Shown: piece after piece, positions 28,450 to 38,846 of the stretch | Numbering within the stretch: position 1 is the stretch's first letter | How the letters are laid out: each line of letters starts with the position of its first letter | From: Verrucomicrobiia bacterium | GTDB taxonomy: Bacteria > Verrucomicrobiota > Verrucomicrobiia > JABWAM01 | Reading direction: 5' to 3' | Assembly (NCBI GenBank): GCA_020849895.1 | Contig: JADZFN010000066.1 | Coordinates: forward strand, 50,852-114,851 | DNA length: 64,000 nucleotides | Made by a program: the position numbers and the translations under genes | The notes under the pieces: model-generated | The model's database searches: none | Seen by the model: the letters and a program-made list of their open reading frames with translations, nothing else | Told to the model about the DNA's origin: nothing

Positions 28450-31347
28450 ATGGAGCCCATGTCCGAGATCCTTCTGCATCCGGGACGTCCGAGGTCGGAG
28501 CGTTGCCATTCCCTTTCTGCCCGCGCAAAGATCAAGGCGTTCGCCCTCCTCGCGATGTTCGGCCTTGCGTTCGGCCTTGAAGCCCAGGAACCGCCCGCGC
28601 CGTCGCCCGCCGCCGCCGCGCCGAGGAACCTCCTCTGGGACGGCGGACTCGAGACCGGCTTCGGAAACGGCTTCTGGACGGTGGTCGGAAAAAATCTCGG
28701 ACCGAGCCTGCGTTCGATGTGGTCGGAGGGTGTGATAGATCTCAAGCTTCCCATCGCTTCGCGCTGCGTGAAGGTCGAGGAGGGCGTGTGGAGCCTTTGC
28801 GCGTGGATCCGGCGCGTCCCCGGCAACGAGAAGGGCGAGGTGCATCTCGAACTGACGAACTTCAACGATCCCAAGGAAAAGAAGGGGAACGCGTATTCGA
28901 GGAAATTTTCGGTTCCTCCGAGCGAAGGCTGGCAGCGCGTGGGATGGACGTTCGAGGTCAAGGAGTCTCTGCGCCCGCTGCATCACGTTGAAGTCTCGGG
29001 AGGAGAGGGGATGCTCGTGGACCGCGTGAGCCTCACGCCGGGGCCGATGCCTGAAAACCTGCGCGCGGCGGCAGACCTCGAGGCCGGCTTCGACGTGGGC
29101 GAAGAGACGCGGATCTATGTGGACGGTGAGAAGCGCTCGGTGGACCTCATGATCCACAACAGCGGTCCGACGGCGAAGGCGAAGGTGAAATGGGCCGTGT
29201 ACGACCACTACGAGGACCTCGTGAAAGAGGGAACGGTCGAGGAGGAGTTCCTTTCGGGAAAAACCGTCCGCCGACGGCTTCCCCTCGCGGAGCTTCCCTG
29301 GGGTGGCTACCGCCTTGCCTCGAGCGTCGAGGGGCAGACGGTCCTTGGCGACTCGCTGGTTTCCTTTCTCCCAAAGATTGACGCGAAGGCGCTCCCATGG
29401 CTCGGCGCCGACGCGAACTTTCTCGGCGCCGCAAAGGAGTTCACGCCGCGCTTTATGACGCGGCTCGGGATGAACACGATCAACGCCCTGAGCTGTTCGT
29501 CGCAACTGGGGCGCTGGAAGGCCGTCAACCCGCAGCCGGACGTTTTCCGCTGGCAGGACGCCTCTCTGGACGCCGCCCATGCCGCCGGCATGGAGGTGGT
29601 GGTCTATCTTCAGGGTTTTTCCCAGGCGCCCGACTGGGCGCGCAAGTGGGTGAAGGGCGCCTTCCGCCAAGGCTTCACCATCACGGATGAGAAGGCGTTT
29701 ACGGAAGCGTATTGTGCCTACGCGAAGCAAGTGATCGCGCATTACGGAGATCGGATCCAGGCGATCACCTTCGACGATGAAAGCTGTTACATCTTCGAGA
29801 AGCCGGAAGAAATAGACCAGTTGGTCCGCATCTATCGCGCGCTGCGACAGGCGGTGCGCGGCGCGGCGGCGGAGAAGAAGATTCCGTTCGTTACGAGTAC
29901 GTGCGGCGGACCCCCCGAATGGATGGGAGCGTTCTTCGATCGTCTCGCGCCAGGCGACCTCGATTACATTGCGATGAACTCGAACTCGCGTCCGTTCTGG
30001 CCGGCGGAGTTTATCAATCAGGCGCGCCAGCGCGGGCTTTATCCGGCGATGTATCGCACCGCGGGCGTGGGGCAGCAGAGCCGCTACCGCCGCCTCTCGC
30101 TGCCGTTGGATCGCCCCGCCGGAGCGATCACTCCGATGGGCCTGTTCGTCTGGCAGGCGATGCTCCACGCCTGGTTGAACCGTCCCTACGGCACGGAAAA
30201 TCCGAAGGATGGGCTTCTGGTGAACTACGGCTACTACGACTTGCGCCTGCTCCAGCAATGCGCCTACATGCCGATTTCGGGAAAGACGGGCGTCGAGTTC
30301 GATAACTCGCCTACGCTCGGCATGCAGGCGATGGCGATGATGAAGCATCATCTCCAAGGGATGCGTCCCGTGCGCGACCCGGCGGCGACCGTCACGATCA
30401 AAGGTGAACCTACGGCGAATCCCCAGGTTATGGCGTATCCCTTTCGAAATGAAAAAAACGCGGCAATTGTCCTGCTTCCTGAAGAAACCGCAGCGCTCGG
30501 CCTGAATTGGAAGTTTGCGGGGGAGGGCCTTGCGAACCTTCGTCCCACGGACGTGTTCGGCCGCCCGATCTCCGTGGCGGCGGATGGTTCGCTCGTCGTG
30601 CGCGAGCTGCCGGTTTACCTCTCTCTTGCACCCGAGAAGCTGCCCGCGACGCTCGCCGCGCTCAAGGGACTGCGTTCCGAGCCGATCACCAAGGCCGCGC
30701 GGCAGGAGTTTCGCGCAGGCGACTGGGCCCTGGAAGTGAACGCCGATCTGCCGGGGCTTTTTCTCCTGTCCCGCGTCAAGGGCGGAAAGAAGATTGTCGT
30801 GCTCGACCGGTTTTTGACGAAACTCCCGCTGACTAAGCCGAAGATCAACGTTCAGGAAACGCGGATTGGCGTGAACGTGCGCATCTTTTTCGAGGAACGC
30901 TATCGCGACCTCGCCTTCAACCTCAGCGAGCAGGGCTGCGAAATCTTCCTCACCTGGGAGAACAACGAGAAGTCGGTGCTCAAGAACACCGTCAGTTTCC
31001 GCGTCGGGATGGAAGGGGCGGGTCGTTCGGTGGTGATCCAGGAGGGGGCTGCGCTGAAGGCGGGTGCGTATCGCGCCGATTACGGGGCGTTTTTTCCGCC
31101 GCCGGACGGAAGCGCCGCACCCGAGACGGTGGCGCTGATGGCGAACGGCGCGCGCGCGGCCTTCCACGACTTCGCGACGTTTCTGATGCCGCCGTCGTCG
31201 GGGCGAGGGTTCTCTCCGCCGACCGGGTTCCTCCTGAAGACCCGCGACGGCGAGGCGCTTCTCGAATCGGATTTCACGCTGCAACCGTATCAAGGCGGCG
31301 GCCGCCGAGGATTGCAGACCCTGGCGCTCAAGCTCGTCGTCGAATAG
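28450..31347 (+). CDS. Secreted glycoside hydrolase-like TIM-barrel protein (clan GH-A-like)
   Basis: Signal-like N-terminus 'IKAFALLAMFGLAFGLEAQEP'; N-terminal CBM-like domain; 'WQDASLDAAHAAGMEVVVYLQGFSQAPDWARKWVKG', 'YGDRIQAITFDDESCYIF'. Start uncertain (28402/28405/28450/28459). Confidence 0.65.
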   Translation: MEPMSEILLHPGRPRSERCHSLSARAKIKAFALLAMFGLAFGLEAQEPPAPSPAAAAPRNLLWDGGLETGFGNGFWTVVGKNLGPSLRSMWSEGVIDLKLPIASRCVKVEEGVWSLCAWIRRVPGNEKGEVHLELTNFNDPKEKKGNAYSRKFSVPPSEGWQRVGWTFEVKESLRPLHHVEVSGGEGMLVDRVSLTPGPMPENLRAAADLEAGFDVGEETRIYVDGEKRSVDLMIHNSGPTAKAKVKWAVYDHYEDLVKEGTVEEEFLSGKTVRRRLPLAELPWGGYRLASSVEGQTVLGDSLVSFLPKIDAKALPWLGADANFLGAAKEFTPRFMTRLGMNTINALSCSSQLGRWKAVNPQPDVFRWQDASLDAAHAAGMEVVVYLQGFSQAPDWARKWVKGAFRQGFTITDEKAFTEAYCAYAKQVIAHYGDRIQAITFDDESCYIFEKPEEIDQLVRIYRALRQAVRGAAAEKKIPFVTSTCGGPPEWMGAFFDRLAPGDLDYIAMNSNSRPFWPAEFINQARQRGLYPAMYRTAGVGQQSRYRRLSLPLDRPAGAITPMGLFVWQAMLHAWLNRPYGTENPKDGLLVNYGYYDLRLLQQCAYMPISGKTGVEFDNSPTLGMQAMAMMKHHLQGMRPVRDPAATVTIKGEPTANPQVMAYPFRNEKNAAIVLLPEETAALGLNWKFAGEGLANLRPTDVFGRPISVAADGSLVVRELPVYLSLAPEKLPATLAALKGLRSEPITKAARQEFRAGDWALEVNADLPGLFLLSRVKGGKKIVVLDRFLTKLPLTKPKINVQETRIGVNVRIFFEERYRDLAFNLSEQGCEIFLTWENNEKSVLKNTVSFRVGMEGAGRSVVIQEGAALKAGAYRADYGAFFPPPDGSAAPETVALMANGARAAFHDFATFLMPPSSGRGFSPPTGFLLKTRDGEALLESDFTLQPYQGGGRRGLQTLALKLVVE

Positions 31348-31416
31348 ATGCCGCGGTCCGCCGGCTTCTCCTCGGAGACCGAGGCCGCGCGGAGGGTTCA
31401 GGGTGGCGTGAGGCGC

Positions 31417-31444
31417 TTGACAGGTTCAACAGTTTTCGTAATAG
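31417..31444 (+). promoter_or_regulatory. Candidate sigma70-type promoter of ppdK
   Basis: TTGACA (31417-31422), 16-nt spacer, TAATAG (31439-31444); RBS AAGGAG 31461-31466 before ATG 31474. Confidence 0.45.
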
Positions 31445-31473
31445 TGCGCGTCTCCGTTTAAGGAGTTTTCACT

Positions 31474-34245
31474 ATGCCCAAATCCTCAAAATCCAAGAAA
31501 TCCCCCCCGAAATCTTCCGCTTCGAAATCCAGGAAATACGTCTATCTGTTCGGCAACAAGAAGGCCGACGGCCATGGCCAGATGAAGCCGCTCCTCGGCG
31601 GCAAAGGCGCCAACCTCGCTGAGATGAGCCGCATCGGCCTTCCCGTGCCTCCCGGCTTCACGATCACGACGGAGGTGTGCACGTACTTCTACGCCAACCG
31701 CCGGACCTACCCGAAATCGCTCCTGGCGCAGGAGCAGAGCGGCATTGCGTTCATCGAAAAGATCATGGGCACGAAGTTCGGTGACCGCTCGGCGATGCCG
31801 CTGCTCGTGTCCGTTCGTTCGGGCGCGCGCGATTCCATGCCGGGCATGATGGACACCATCCTCAACCTCGGTCTCAACGACCAGACCGTGCTCGCCTTGG
31901 CGAACGCGACGAAGAACGAGCGTTTCGCCTGGGACTGCTACCGTCGCTTCATCCAGATGTATTGCGACGTCGTGATGGGCGTCCAGAAGCGCGCGGGCGA
32001 GGAGCACGAACCGTTCGAAGTCGTGATCCACGCGTTGAAACACGATCGCTACCACGCCGAGGTCGAGGACACCAAGCTGACCGTGGAGGACCTCAAGGAA
32101 CTCGTGAAGCGTTTCAAGGCGCTCGTCCTGGAGCGCACCGACAAGGAGTTTCCGCAGGATCCGTGGCGGCAGCTTCACGGCGCGGTCGGCGCGGTGTTCG
32201 GCTCGTGGATGAACGACCGTGCGGTCGTCTATCGCCGCAAATACAACATCCCCTCCGAATGGGGAACGGCCGTCAACGTGCAGGCGATGGTCTACGGCAA
32301 TACTGGAGAGACTTCGGGTTCAGGCGTCGCCTTCACCCGCAACCCGGCGAACGGGGTCAAGGAATTCTACGGAGAATTCCTGATCAACGCGCAGGGCGAA
32401 GACGTCGTGGCGGGGGTGCGCACGCCAGCGCCGGTAGCCCAGCTCGCGAAGGAGATGCCCGCCGCCTATATGGAGATCGATGGCATCCGCCGCACGCTCG
32501 AGAAGCATTTCAAGGATGTGCAGGACTTTGAGTTCACCATCCAGGACGGCAAAGTCTTCATGCTCCAGACACGCAACGGCAAGCGCACCGCGCTGGCAGC
32601 GCTCAAGTTCTCGATCGACATGACGCGCGAGAAGCTCATTGACTGGAAGACGGCCATCCGGCGCAACCCGGCCGACCAGCTCGACCAGTTGCTCGCCCCG
32701 ATCTTCGACGCGAAGGCCGAGAAGGCGGCGAATGTCATCGCGCGCGGTCTGCCCGCCGGGCCGGGTGCGGCCTCGGGCAAGCTCTATCTGAACGCCGACC
32801 GCGCCGACGCGGCCGCGCAGAAGGGGGAGAAGGTGCTCCTGGTGCGCAACGAGACCACGCCGGAAGATCTGCGCGGCATGATCGCCGCCGAGGGGATCCT
32901 CACCGCGAAAGGGGGGGTCAGTTCGCACGCGGCGCTCGTCGCGCGCCAGATGGGCAAAGTCTGCGTCTGCGGCGCCGGCGCGCTGCAGATTGATTACACG
33001 GCGAAGACGTTGCGCGTGAACGGCCAGACGTGGAAGGAGGGAGACTTCCTTTCCATCAACGGCACGGCAGGCCATGTCTACGCGGGACGGATCCCGACGG
33101 CCGCCTCCGAGATCGTCCAGGTGCTCGTGGAGAAATCGCTCGATCCGAAGCGGAGCGAAACGTACGGGATGTATCAGACCCTGATGGACTGGTGCGGGAA
33201 GGTGGCGCGTCTTCAGGTGCGCACGAACGCCGACACGCCCGAACAGGCGGCGAACGCCCTCGCGTTCGGCGCCACGGGGATCGGTCTCTGCCGCACGGAA
33301 CACATGTTTTTCGAGGGCGAACGCATTGACGCGATGCGCGAGATGATCCTCGCCGACAATCTCGAGGACCGGAAGGAAGCGCTCGCCAAGCTGCTCCCCT
33401 ATCAACGGGAAGACTTCGCGGGGATTTTCCGGGAGCTCAAGGGGTATCCCGCCACGATCCGCTTCCTCGATCCGCCCCTGCACGAATTCCTCCCGCACGA
33501 GGCGCTCGCGCAGAACGATCTTGCCGCCAAGATGGGCGTGTCTGTCGAGAAGATCCAGCAGCGGGTGAAGGAACTCCATGAATTCAACCCGATGCTCGGT
33601 TTCCGCGGCTGCCGCCTCGGGATCGTCTATTCCGAGATCTCGGAGATGCAGGCGCGCGCCGTATTCGAGGCCGCCGCCCAGGTGCGGAAGGAAGGCGTCA
33701 AAGTGAAGCCCGAAATCATGATCCCGCTCGTCGGGTTTAAGAAGGAGCTCGACCTCCAGGTCGAGGTCGTTCGGCGCGTGGCGCAGGAGGTCATGGCGGA
33801 ACAAAAGGTGAAGTTCGACTACCTCGTCGGCACGATGATCGAGGTGCCGCGCGGAGCGCTCACCGCCGAAGAAATTGCGGAGACGGCACAGTTCTTCAGC
33901 TTCGGCACGAACGACCTCACGCAGACCGCGCTCGGTATGAGCCGCGACGACTCGGGCACGTTCATCCCCGCGTATACGGAGCACGAGATCATCAAGACGA
34001 ACCCGTTCGCCTCGATTGATCCGGCGGGCGTGGGACTGCTCATGAAAATCGCTGTCGAAAAGGGGCGGAAGTCCCGGGCCGACCTCAAGCTCGGCATTTG
34101 CGGCGAGCACGGAGGTGACCCGGAATCGGTAAAACTCTGCCACCGCCTCGGCCTGACCTACGTTTCCTGCAGCCCCTTCCGCGTGCCGGTGGCGCGCCTC
34201 GCCGCGGCGCAAGCCGCGCTCGAGGAGGCGATGAAGAAGAAGTAG
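31474..34245 (+). CDS. ppdK: Pyruvate, phosphate dikinase
   Basis: '[28 protein letters not shown]', '[26 protein letters not shown]', '[22 protein letters not shown]', '[17 protein letters not shown]'. Confidence 0.97.
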   Translation: MPKSSKSKKSPPKSSASKSRKYVYLFGNKKADGHGQMKPLLGGKGANLAEMSRIGLPVPPGFTITTEVCTYFYANRRTYPKSLLAQEQSGIAFIEKIMGTKFGDRSAMPLLVSVRSGARDSMPGMMDTILNLGLNDQTVLALANATKNERFAWDCYRRFIQMYCDVVMGVQKRAGEEHEPFEVVIHALKHDRYHAEVEDTKLTVEDLKELVKRFKALVLERTDKEFPQDPWRQLHGAVGAVFGSWMNDRAVVYRRKYNIPSEWGTAVNVQAMVYGNTGETSGSGVAFTRNPANGVKEFYGEFLINAQGEDVVAGVRTPAPVAQLAKEMPAAYMEIDGIRRTLEKHFKDVQDFEFTIQDGKVFMLQTRNGKRTALAALKFSIDMTREKLIDWKTAIRRNPADQLDQLLAPIFDAKAEKAANVIARGLPAGPGAASGKLYLNADRADAAAQKGEKVLLVRNETTPEDLRGMIAAEGILTAKGGVSSHAALVARQMGKVCVCGAGALQIDYTAKTLRVNGQTWKEGDFLSINGTAGHVYAGRIPTAASEIVQVLVEKSLDPKRSETYGMYQTLMDWCGKVARLQVRTNADTPEQAANALAFGATGIGLCRTEHMFFEGERIDAMREMILADNLEDRKEALAKLLPYQREDFAGIFRELKGYPATIRFLDPPLHEFLPHEALAQNDLAAKMGVSVEKIQQRVKELHEFNPMLGFRGCRLGIVYSEISEMQARAVFEAAAQVRKEGVKVKPEIMIPLVGFKKELDLQVEVVRRVAQEVMAEQKVKFDYLVGTMIEVPRGALTAEEIAETAQFFSFGTNDLTQTALGMSRDDSGTFIPAYTEHEIIKTNPFASIDPAGVGLLMKIAVEKGRKSRADLKLGICGEHGGDPESVKLCHRLGLTYVSCSPFRVPVARLAAAQAALEEAMKKK

Positions 34246-34555
34246 GCGGCCGGCTCCACGAATTCCGCAACTCTTCGGAGTTTGCAGCGCCCGCCGTTTC
34301 TCCTTTTTCGGTGTCGCGTTTCGAACCTCCGGACTTTTCCTTCGGGCAGCCAGGAGGCGCCGTGTCCTCCTCTGCATATGAAGGCTTGAATCCGAGAGAG
34401 GGGAGGGAAGCGTTTCTTTTGCCGGAGTCTGACGTCGAGCTTTCTCCCCGCGCGTCTCTTGATTATTGTGCCCCCCACGCCTTCGCCTTGATCGGGCGAC
34501 GGCTCTCGCTCTCGCCTCGCCTTTTTTTCACTCATCCCACCCCGACTCTGCCGAC

Positions 34556-35644
34556 ATGCGCATCCTGGATCGCCTGCTCCTCCGCGAGTTCTTCAAGCCG
34601 CTTGCGGCCTGCCTCGTCGCGTTCCTCCTCTGCATGATGGTGTACGATCTCTACGACAACATCCAGGACTTCATCACCGCCAAGGTCCCTTTTGCAACTC
34701 TCGTCCGCTACTATGGATTGCTTGTACCCGCGTGGCTCGTGCAGGTGATGCCGATCACTCTGCTCCTCTCGCTGCTCTACGCCCTTTCGGACATGTCGAA
34801 GCACGGTGAGCTCACGGCCATGCGCGCGAGCGGGTTGTGGTTCGGGCGCCTGATGTTCCCTTTCGTCCTCCTTGGGCTGTTCGCTTCGGCGATGATGGGG
34901 TTCGTGAGCCTGGCCTGGGCGCCCGGTGCCTATCAATCCTCGAAAGACCTCTTCGACGCGAACACCCAGAAGGAGACGGCCTCCTTGGAGCGCACCACGG
35001 GAATTGCCTACCGCGACGTGCGCGGCAACCGTTTCTGGGTGGTCAGCGCGTTGGACTCTCGCGAAGAGCGGGCCTCCGGCGTCGAGATCGTCCAAGGCGA
35101 CGAACGGAAGGGAAACCTGTTTCGGATCAGCGCGGCGACCGGCGTCTATCGCCACGGGTTCTGGACCTTCGAAAACGTGATCATCTACGATTACCGCTTG
35201 CCGCCTTCAGATCCCGCAAGTCTTCGCAAGGAGGCGGCGTTCGAGGCGCGGGACTTCACGGAATCGCCCCGCCAACTCGTCGCGCGTTCGAGAAAACCCA
35301 AGCGCATTCCGACCGCGGAGCTCTTGGAGAATCTGCGCTACGCGTCGCGTCTGCCTCCGAAGCTCGCGGCGATTTACGGTTGCGAGCTCCACGGGCGGAT
35401 CGCCTATCCCTTCGCCTGCCTGGTTGTGGTTTTCATCGGCGTCCCCTTCGGCGTGATCGGCCAGCGCCGCAGCACCTTGATGGCGGTCGTCAACGCCTTG
35501 CTCGTTTTTTTTGGCTATCTATTTTTCTGTCAGACGTTCCTCCTCCTCGGTCAGAGCGGGCGTCTCCCCGCTGTCGCGGCAGCCTGGCTCCCGAACTTCC
35601 TCTTTGCCGGCATCGGCCTCTGGCGCGGTTTCCGCCTGACGTAG
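34556..35644 (+). CDS. LptF/LptG family LPS export permease (YjgP/YjgQ)
   Basis: 'MRILDRLLLREFFKPLAACLVAFLLCMMVYDLYDNI', 'MPITLLLSLLYALSDMSKHGELTAMRASGLWFGRLM', C-terminal TM bundle. Confidence 0.88.
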   Translation: MRILDRLLLREFFKPLAACLVAFLLCMMVYDLYDNIQDFITAKVPFATLVRYYGLLVPAWLVQVMPITLLLSLLYALSDMSKHGELTAMRASGLWFGRLMFPFVLLGLFASAMMGFVSLAWAPGAYQSSKDLFDANTQKETASLERTTGIAYRDVRGNRFWVVSALDSREERASGVEIVQGDERKGNLFRISAATGVYRHGFWTFENVIIYDYRLPPSDPASLRKEAAFEARDFTESPRQLVARSRKPKRIPTAELLENLRYASRLPPKLAAIYGCELHGRIAYPFACLVVVFIGVPFGVIGQRRSTLMAVVNALLVFFGYLFFCQTFLLLGQSGRLPAVAAAWLPNFLFAGIGLWRGFRLT

Positions 35645-35776
35645 AGAGATCCCGCCTCCGGAGGTTTCGTGCAGGGGCCACCGGCCGGCGTTGCGCCGCC
35701 GCGCAGCCGCCGCGCGGTTTCGGATTGATCCCGCGGCGGGGAGGAGTTCAGCATCCCCGTTTTCCAAGGAACGCTT

Positions 35777-36769
35777 ATGCCCGACACTCCTCCCCCGACC
35801 GGCGGCAAAGGTTGGATTTCTTATCGCCCTGAAATCAAGGTGCTCGATTGCACCATCCGCGACGGCGGCCTCATGAACAACCACCGTTTCGCGTGGGAAT
35901 TCGCGCAGGCGGTCTATCGCGCCTGCCTCGAGGCGGGGGTGGATTACGTGGAGCTGGGTTACAAGGCCGCGCGCAAGCTCCACACGGGAACGGAATTTGG
36001 CCCTTGGAAATTCTGCGACGAAGACGATCTTCGCCGTGCGGTTGGAGAGAAAGATCCCCGCATCAAGATCAGTGTGATGGCCGACGCCGAGCGCACGGAT
36101 TATCGCACCGACATCCTTCCGAAGGAGAAGAGCGTCTTGGATATGATCCGGGTCGCGACCTATATCCATCAGGTTCCCATTGCGCTGGACATGATCAAGG
36201 ACGCCACCGCCAAGGGATACGAGACAACCGTGAACCTCATGGCGGTGTCCACCGTCACGGAGTCCGAGCTGGAGAACGCTCTGGAGGCCTTCGCGGCGTC
36301 CGAAGTCGGTACGATCTACGTGGTGGACAGCTTCGGGTCGCTTTATCGCGAACAGATTGACGATCTGATGAAGCTCTTTCTAAAGCACGCAAAACCCGCG
36401 GGCAAAGAGGTGGGGATCCACACCCACAACAACCTCCAGCTCGCCTATGCGAACACGATCGAGGCGATCATCCTTGGCGCGAACCTCCTCGACGCGACGC
36501 TCGCGGGGCTCGGGCGCGGCGCGGGGAACTGCCCCATGGAGCTGCTGCTGGGGTTCTTGCACAATCCGAAGTTCCGCCTGCGTCCGATCCTGGACTGCAT
36601 CCAGAACCATGTGGAGCCGATGCGCTCGACACTCCGCTGGGGGTTCGCGATTCCGTATATGCTCACAGGGCGTCTGAACCAGCATCCTCGCGCCGCCATG
36701 AAGTTCATGGAGGGCAAGGAGCATCGCGACGTCGTGAAGTTTTTCGACTCGATGGCCGAGCAGCCGTGA
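35777..36769 (+). CDS. HMGL-like / aldolase catalytic domain protein
   Basis: 'IKVLDCTIRDGGLMNNHRF', 'VDYVELGYKA', 'VGIHTHNNLQLAYANTIEAIILGANLLDATLAGLGRGAGN'. Confidence 0.85.
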   Translation: MPDTPPPTGGKGWISYRPEIKVLDCTIRDGGLMNNHRFAWEFAQAVYRACLEAGVDYVELGYKAARKLHTGTEFGPWKFCDEDDLRRAVGEKDPRIKISVMADAERTDYRTDILPKEKSVLDMIRVATYIHQVPIALDMIKDATAKGYETTVNLMAVSTVTESELENALEAFAASEVGTIYVVDSFGSLYREQIDDLMKLFLKHAKPAGKEVGIHTHNNLQLAYANTIEAIILGANLLDATLAGLGRGAGNCPMELLLGFLHNPKFRLRPILDCIQNHVEPMRSTLRWGFAIPYMLTGRLNQHPRAAMKFMEGKEHRDVVKFFDSMAEQP

Positions 36770-37034
36770 CCGCGATCCTGAATCCGAACCGCACGCGGGC
36801 GTGAAGGGGGATCGGAACTCCTCCAAAAATCTTCGAGGCGAGCGGGCGGAGACAAGGAAGTCCGGCCCGTGCCGCGCGCAATCATGGTTTTTCGTCGGTC
36901 ATGAAGCCATGGGCCGTCGGTTCGCCAGGGATCCCTTCTATTTTTTTCGTTCCCGATCGGCGGCCGACAAATCGGCGCGCACACCGATTTCTCCGGGCTT
37001 GCCTTGGAGAATCGCACGAGGAGAAATTGGGCGC

Positions 37035-37706
37035 ATGCCGAGGATTCGTCATCGCGCGATCGCTGCAGGGGTCCTTGTCGCGGTGTTGGGCATGGCATCG
37101 CGAACGGCTGCCGCTGCGGGAGACGTCTCTCTGCTCGTCAACGGAGATTTCGAGACTCCACCGAGGGCCGCGGACGGCCTGCCGTCCGGCTGGAAGGCTT
37201 CGGATTTTTCGACGGCCGGCGTGTCTCTCGTGGAGGGGACGCGTCCCGGAGGAAAAGGGAAGACCTGCTTGAAGTTGCAGGGGGGAGGGAACGGCCTTTT
37301 CTCTGAACTCACGCGCCTCCATCCGGAAGCATCGCTTCGCTTTACAGGTTGGGTGAACAGCGATGATCCTGTAACGCCGAAAAGCCCAATTTACGTGGGG
37401 TTGGCTTGGTACGATGCGAAACGCACGCCGCTTTCGGGAGGCTCGGTCGGGGGTGTCAACTTCCTCTATATCCCGATGCCGAAAGGAACGGGCTGGCGAC
37501 CCTTCGAGGCGATCGTCCCGCCGAAGTTCACGCTGGGGCGGCAGGTCATCCCCGCCGGCGCGGCGTTTGTCGAGGTGCGGATCTTTCTGTTGGAGTATTC
37601 AAGGCCCGTACTCTTCGACGATCTGGCGCTGACCCAGGATGCGCCGTCACCCGCCGAGTCCTCGGGCCCAGACGGCCCACCAGTTCGCGCCCTGGAAAAT
37701 CCATAG
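37035..37706 (+). CDS. Secreted CBM-like / carbohydrate-binding module-like protein, hypothetical
   Basis: Signal peptide 'RAIAAGVLVAVLGMASRTAAAA'; 'LVNGDFETPP..LPSGWKASDF' and 'VEVRIFLLEYSRPVLFDDLALTQ', typical of CBM_4_9-like folds. Confidence 0.65.
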   Translation: MPRIRHRAIAAGVLVAVLGMASRTAAAAGDVSLLVNGDFETPPRAADGLPSGWKASDFSTAGVSLVEGTRPGGKGKTCLKLQGGGNGLFSELTRLHPEASLRFTGWVNSDDPVTPKSPIYVGLAWYDAKRTPLSGGSVGGVNFLYIPMPKGTGWRPFEAIVPPKFTLGRQVIPAGAAFVEVRIFLLEYSRPVLFDDLALTQDAPSPAESSGPDGPPVRALENP

Positions 37707-38735
37707 GAGGGCGGCAGCGGCGAGGTAGGGGCCGTAGGGAATCTTGAAGCCCCAGCCGCGTTTCGCGAGGAGCATCAGCAGAAGCCCGAAGGCGGAACCC
37801 AAAACCGAAGATGCGAAGATCACGAAGAAGATCGCCTGAGGTCCGAGGAAAGCTCCGATCCCGGCGAGGAACTTCACATCGCCTCGTCCCATGGCCTCGC
37901 GGGGGATTTCGAGGCGTTTCGTCACCGCCATCAATTCTCCGAGGGTTTCCAGAGGGAAAACCTCGTCGCCGACGCGCACCTCCTTCCAGTTCACCCGAAC
38001 GTGCGCCTGGTCCCAGGAGCGGTCGCCGAGGCGGATTCCGATGGCTCCGAATCGAAGCGCATCCGATTCGCGCGAGAAGATCTCCTCCCATCTCTCGGAC
38101 TCATCGCCGAAGCGCAAGCCTTCCGGAGTGAGGAAGACCTCCGTGGGATGAGGGAACTCCACGCGCTTCATGCCAAAGATTTTTTTTCCGATTTCGACAA
38201 CAGTCCAGAGAGTCGCGTAGCCCGCCGCGGCGCCGGCGAGGCTCCAGAATGCGCCGGCGGAGTGGCGTTCCGCGTTCTGGAGAGAGGGGATGAAACCGCT
38301 GCACACCACTCCGGCGAAAACGCTGCCGAGCGTGATCCGGTCGGGGATGATGAAGTGCTCGAAATCAATGAACGTGGCGACGATCAGCAGGCAGGCAAAG
38401 ATCGCATAGGCGAACGCTTCCGCGGGCGCAAAGGTGCGCCAGATCGCGACAAAGAGCAGCGCGGTGAGAGTCTCGACCATCGCGTAGCTGGGCGAGATCC
38501 GCATGCCGCAGCCGCGGCATTTTCCACCGAGGAAAATCCAGCTCAGGACGGGGAGGTTGTCGAACCAGGAGATGGTCGTTCCGCAGCCCGGACAGTGGGA
38601 GCGGGGGCGCACAAGGGATTCATTGCGCGGCATTCGGTGGATGCAGACGTTGAGGAAGCTGCCCACAACGGCGCCGAGCACGGCGGCGGCGGCAGTCCAG
38701 AACCAAGAGGGAACGGCTTCGAGCGCGGGATTCAT
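37647..38735 (-). CDS. pilD: Prepilin peptidase (A24 family) with large internal insertion
   Basis: 'GSFLNVCIHRMP', 'CPGCGTTI...CRGCGMRI' zinc motif, 'TFIDFEHFIIPD', 'GRGDVKFLAGIGAFLG'. Confidence 0.92.
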   Translation of the reverse strand: MNPALEAVPSWFWTAAAAVLGAVVGSFLNVCIHRMPRNESLVRPRSHCPGCGTTISWFDNLPVLSWIFLGGKCRGCGMRISPSYAMVETLTALLFVAIWRTFAPAEAFAYAIFACLLIVATFIDFEHFIIPDRITLGSVFAGVVCSGFIPSLQNAERHSAGAFWSLAGAAAGYATLWTVVEIGKKIFGMKRVEFPHPTEVFLTPEGLRFGDESERWEEIFSRESDALRFGAIGIRLGDRSWDQAHVRVNWKEVRVGDEVFPLETLGELMAVTKRLEIPREAMGRGDVKFLAGIGAFLGPQAIFFVIFASSVLGSAFGLLLMLLAKRGWGFKIPYGPYLAAAALLWIFQGANWWAVWARGLGG

Positions 38736-38846
38736 GTTTCGTCGGCGCTCGAGCCTTCAGCCCGGCGGTTCCCCGGTTTTGCGTGGGGATTTCCTCGGCG
38801 CGGCGCTGTGCGCCGCGCCCTTCGCCGGCCTGGGGCTGCGCCCGGG

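Noticed and set aside
28411-31293. 960-aa minus-strand ORF
   Set aside because: Antisense shadow of the GH-like gene; composition typical of antisense translation.
32911-32917. G7 homopolymer in the active-site loop of ppdK as a phase-variation tract
   Set aside because: It encodes the conserved Gly-Gly of the PPDK histidine loop; seven Gs in a GC-rich gene is weak evidence for phase variation.
32320-34377. 685-aa minus-strand ORF
   Set aside because: Antisense to ppdK, whose motifs are unambiguous.
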